From contig OY720348.1 of assembly GCA_963082975.1 (NCBI GenBank), positions 66,489,719 through 66,553,718 on the forward strand: a stretch of DNA of 64,000 nucleotides, written 5' to 3'. A program made the position numbers and the translations under genes. Each line of letters begins with the position of its first letter. Within the stretch, counting starts at the first letter, position 1. Source of the DNA: Labia minor (taxonomy: Eukaryota > Arthropoda > Insecta > Dermaptera > Spongiphoridae). Positions 62,524 through 64,000 of the stretch are shown in pieces. Below the pieces are notes generated by a model. It had not been told where the DNA came from and did no database searches. It saw only the letters and a program-made list of their open reading frames with translations.

Positions 62524-63400
62524 TTTTTTTTAAAATTATCTTATTTTAACAACCTGGTTTCGTGTATGAAAATAAAATTTTAAATAAAGCATTTTTTTTT
62601 TGTCCAATAATTTATTTTTACTTTAAAGAACAACTTTCTACCAATTATAAAGATTTTATTCATTCTGAGAGTTTAGCATTCGTCGTGAATCTAAATAGCA
62701 TAAATAAGAATCATTATTTTTTATACCATAGAAATATTTTATTATATGTGGTTAGTTATCAAAATATTCTAAATATTATATATGGTATTATCATTGATGA
62801 AGTCTAAGTATTGTAATTGTTTACCTATTTTTGGTTAATAGCTCCATTTACACTAATCATTTATATTTATTTCCTATTATTTATTTATATATTCATTATT
62901 TATTTATCTAACCCTGTTTCTTTCCAAAATACAAAATGTACTGATACGATCTTTGAAAAAGTGGCATTAATGACTTGAGAACGACGTTATGTCTTTTAAT
63001 ATTATTAATGATAAAATACCAATCGAATTAAACAAATAGGAAACCAATTGAAATTCATTAAATCGATATTTTTTTAATAATAAAAGCAAAGTGCACCATT
63101 TCAAAAATCTATATTCTAATAGCGAATGAAATAGAAAAAATTGTTTTTTTACAAAATAGACATTAATAATTATTAGTGTATAAAAGAAGAAAAATTGGAG
63201 TGCCAAAATTTTATGGGCATGGTATTTTTTTAAATCATTGATCTGTATTTATCATTTATATTTACCACTACCGATGTATATATTTATTTAATTTGTATTT
63301 TTATTTTATTTCCTTTTATATTTATTAATTTTTGTTTACCCCCTTTTGAATTTAAAAACCTTCTTTTAAAATAAGATAAAAAATATAAATTCAAGTTTGA
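62524..63400. other. AT-rich DNA, no feature recognised
   Basis: Long open frames here are low-complexity Phe/Ile/Lys/Asn-rich and look incidental. Confidence 0.45.
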
Positions 63401-63708
63401 GGAGCTAAAATTAAGGAGGCAGCTAGCCGAGAGTGTAGCTTGGCAATTTTCTACACAAAAAGTCGGCGTTCGATTCCAACTAAGAACAAATTTTTCTAAT
63501 AAAATTCAATTTAACATCAGCTGCCTCAGGCTTCAGGAACTGTCAGTTCCTAGTTCTACACATGCGAAAGGCAACGGGAAACCATCACATTAACATCCAA
63601 GAAAAATCATCATGGCTGGGCAGCTTCTAAGGCTATCCTAGGCATGTGGATAACCAAACGCCGAAAGGGAGACGGCTCCTTAAGAAGAAAGAAGGAGCTT
63701 AAATTTAA
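63401..63708 (+). mobile_element. tRNA-headed SINE (family 2)
   Basis: An A-box-like TAGCCGAGAGTG (63424-63435) and a B-box-like GTTCGATTCC (63468-63477) lie at the start. The body contains GGCAACGGGAAACCATCACA and GGCTGGGCAGCTTCTAAGG, with an A-rich right end. The flanks GGAGCTAAAATTAA and GGAGCTTAAATTTAA are a near-perfect duplication. The sequence is unrelated to family 1. Confidence 0.75.
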
Positions 63709-63803
63709 TTATGAGAAAAACTACACAATAGTTAGTTCACCAATGTTACCAGTAAAGTGTTTAATCTGACGTTAAGTAGCATTATTTATTAATAAGTTAT
63801 TTT

Positions 63804-64000
63804 GGTAATTGTACACTTATATGTATGTAGATTCCTTTTTTGATTCCAAACAAACTTTCCTTATGCAATATTTGTCGGTCGCTTCTAATTTACGAGATAA
63901 AAATTATTAAAGTTCGCATATAAATTGATTTGTATTCTATTATTATTGATGTTTTATTATTTGGCCACCAGATGGCTGTACTAACTTTTGGTTTTTATGT
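63804..64000. mobile_element. Foldback MITE (family F), copy 8, cut by window end
   Basis: GGTAATTGTACAC, then GATTCCTTTTTTGATTCCAA and TTACGAGATAAAAATTATTA, match the left half of family F. The right half lies outside. Confidence 0.65.

Noticed and set aside
62562-63206. Open frames near the right end as small genes
   Set aside because: They are Phe/Ile/Lys/Asn-rich translations of AT-rich DNA without splice or domain support.
63415-63490. A tRNA gene near 63.45 kb
   Set aside because: The A- and B-box-like motifs belong to a SINE bounded by a ~14-bp near-duplication; the acceptor stem is not closed.

Overview
The window looks like AT-rich arthropod DNA, most likely insect; I cannot name the species or order. 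Reasons: the one large conserved gene is an unc-13 gene of insect type, introns are long and AT-rich, the mobile DNA is dominated by mariner and hAT elements, MITEs and tRNA-headed SINEs, and no bacterial operon, rRNA or free-standing tRNA gene is visible.

The backbone is a minus-strand unc-13 (Munc13 family) gene running from about 60.9 kb down to about 14.4 kb. Fourteen exons, from the second half of the C2A domain to the calmodulin-binding helix, join with AG/GT splice sites and fully compatible codon phases: 60627-60868, 55263-55379, 41064-41313, 38422-38460 (a 39-nt microexon), 33843-33955, 32694-32850, 30966-31239, 29488-29727, 28980-29138, 27758-27912, 25673-26062, 22918-23182, 20835-20977 and 18455-18710. 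A fifteenth coding block, 14415-15053 or longer, is Ser/Arg-rich. It is either the next exon or an alternative first exon. The first half of C2A lies beyond 64 kb or is unseen, and C1, C2B, MUN and C2C must lie left of position 1. The rest of the window is intron of this gene plus flanking sequence.

A separate plus-strand gene sits inside the roughly 14-kb intron between exons 2 and 3 of this list. It is a two-exon C2H2 zinc-finger gene (50573-50618 and 50791-51995) with twelve almost identical fingers. Decayed finger-like sequence follows at about 52.3 kb.

Mobile DNA by region: 0-14 kb holds a mariner remnant at the left edge, a hAT MITE, four copies of repeat A, two more mariner relics, a SINE with a perfect 12-bp target duplication, a foldback element and ACCGACCGACG-ended elements. 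15-25 kb holds foldback elements, hAT MITEs, a nested stack at 21.1-22.9 kb and several terminal-inverted-repeat (TIR) elements. 26-34 kb holds the dense exon cluster with a GC-rich solo-LTR candidate, a palindromic mariner, a second SINE copy and two short TIR MITEs. 34-50 kb is largely mobile, with foldback elements, hAT MITEs, a mariner split by a hAT element, further mariners and a piggyBac-like/mariner junction. 52-64 kb holds a nearly full-length mariner, repeat A with a nested mariner, a third SINE copy, a MITE, a foldback element and a second type of tRNA-headed SINE.

I found no clearly new biological system. The most interesting points are the in-frame TAG and ambiguous start of the 14.4-15.2 kb coding block, the frame-neutral microexon carrying a basic kinase-type motif, the antisense intronic zinc-finger gene with homogenised fingers, and several well-resolved nested transposon insertions.
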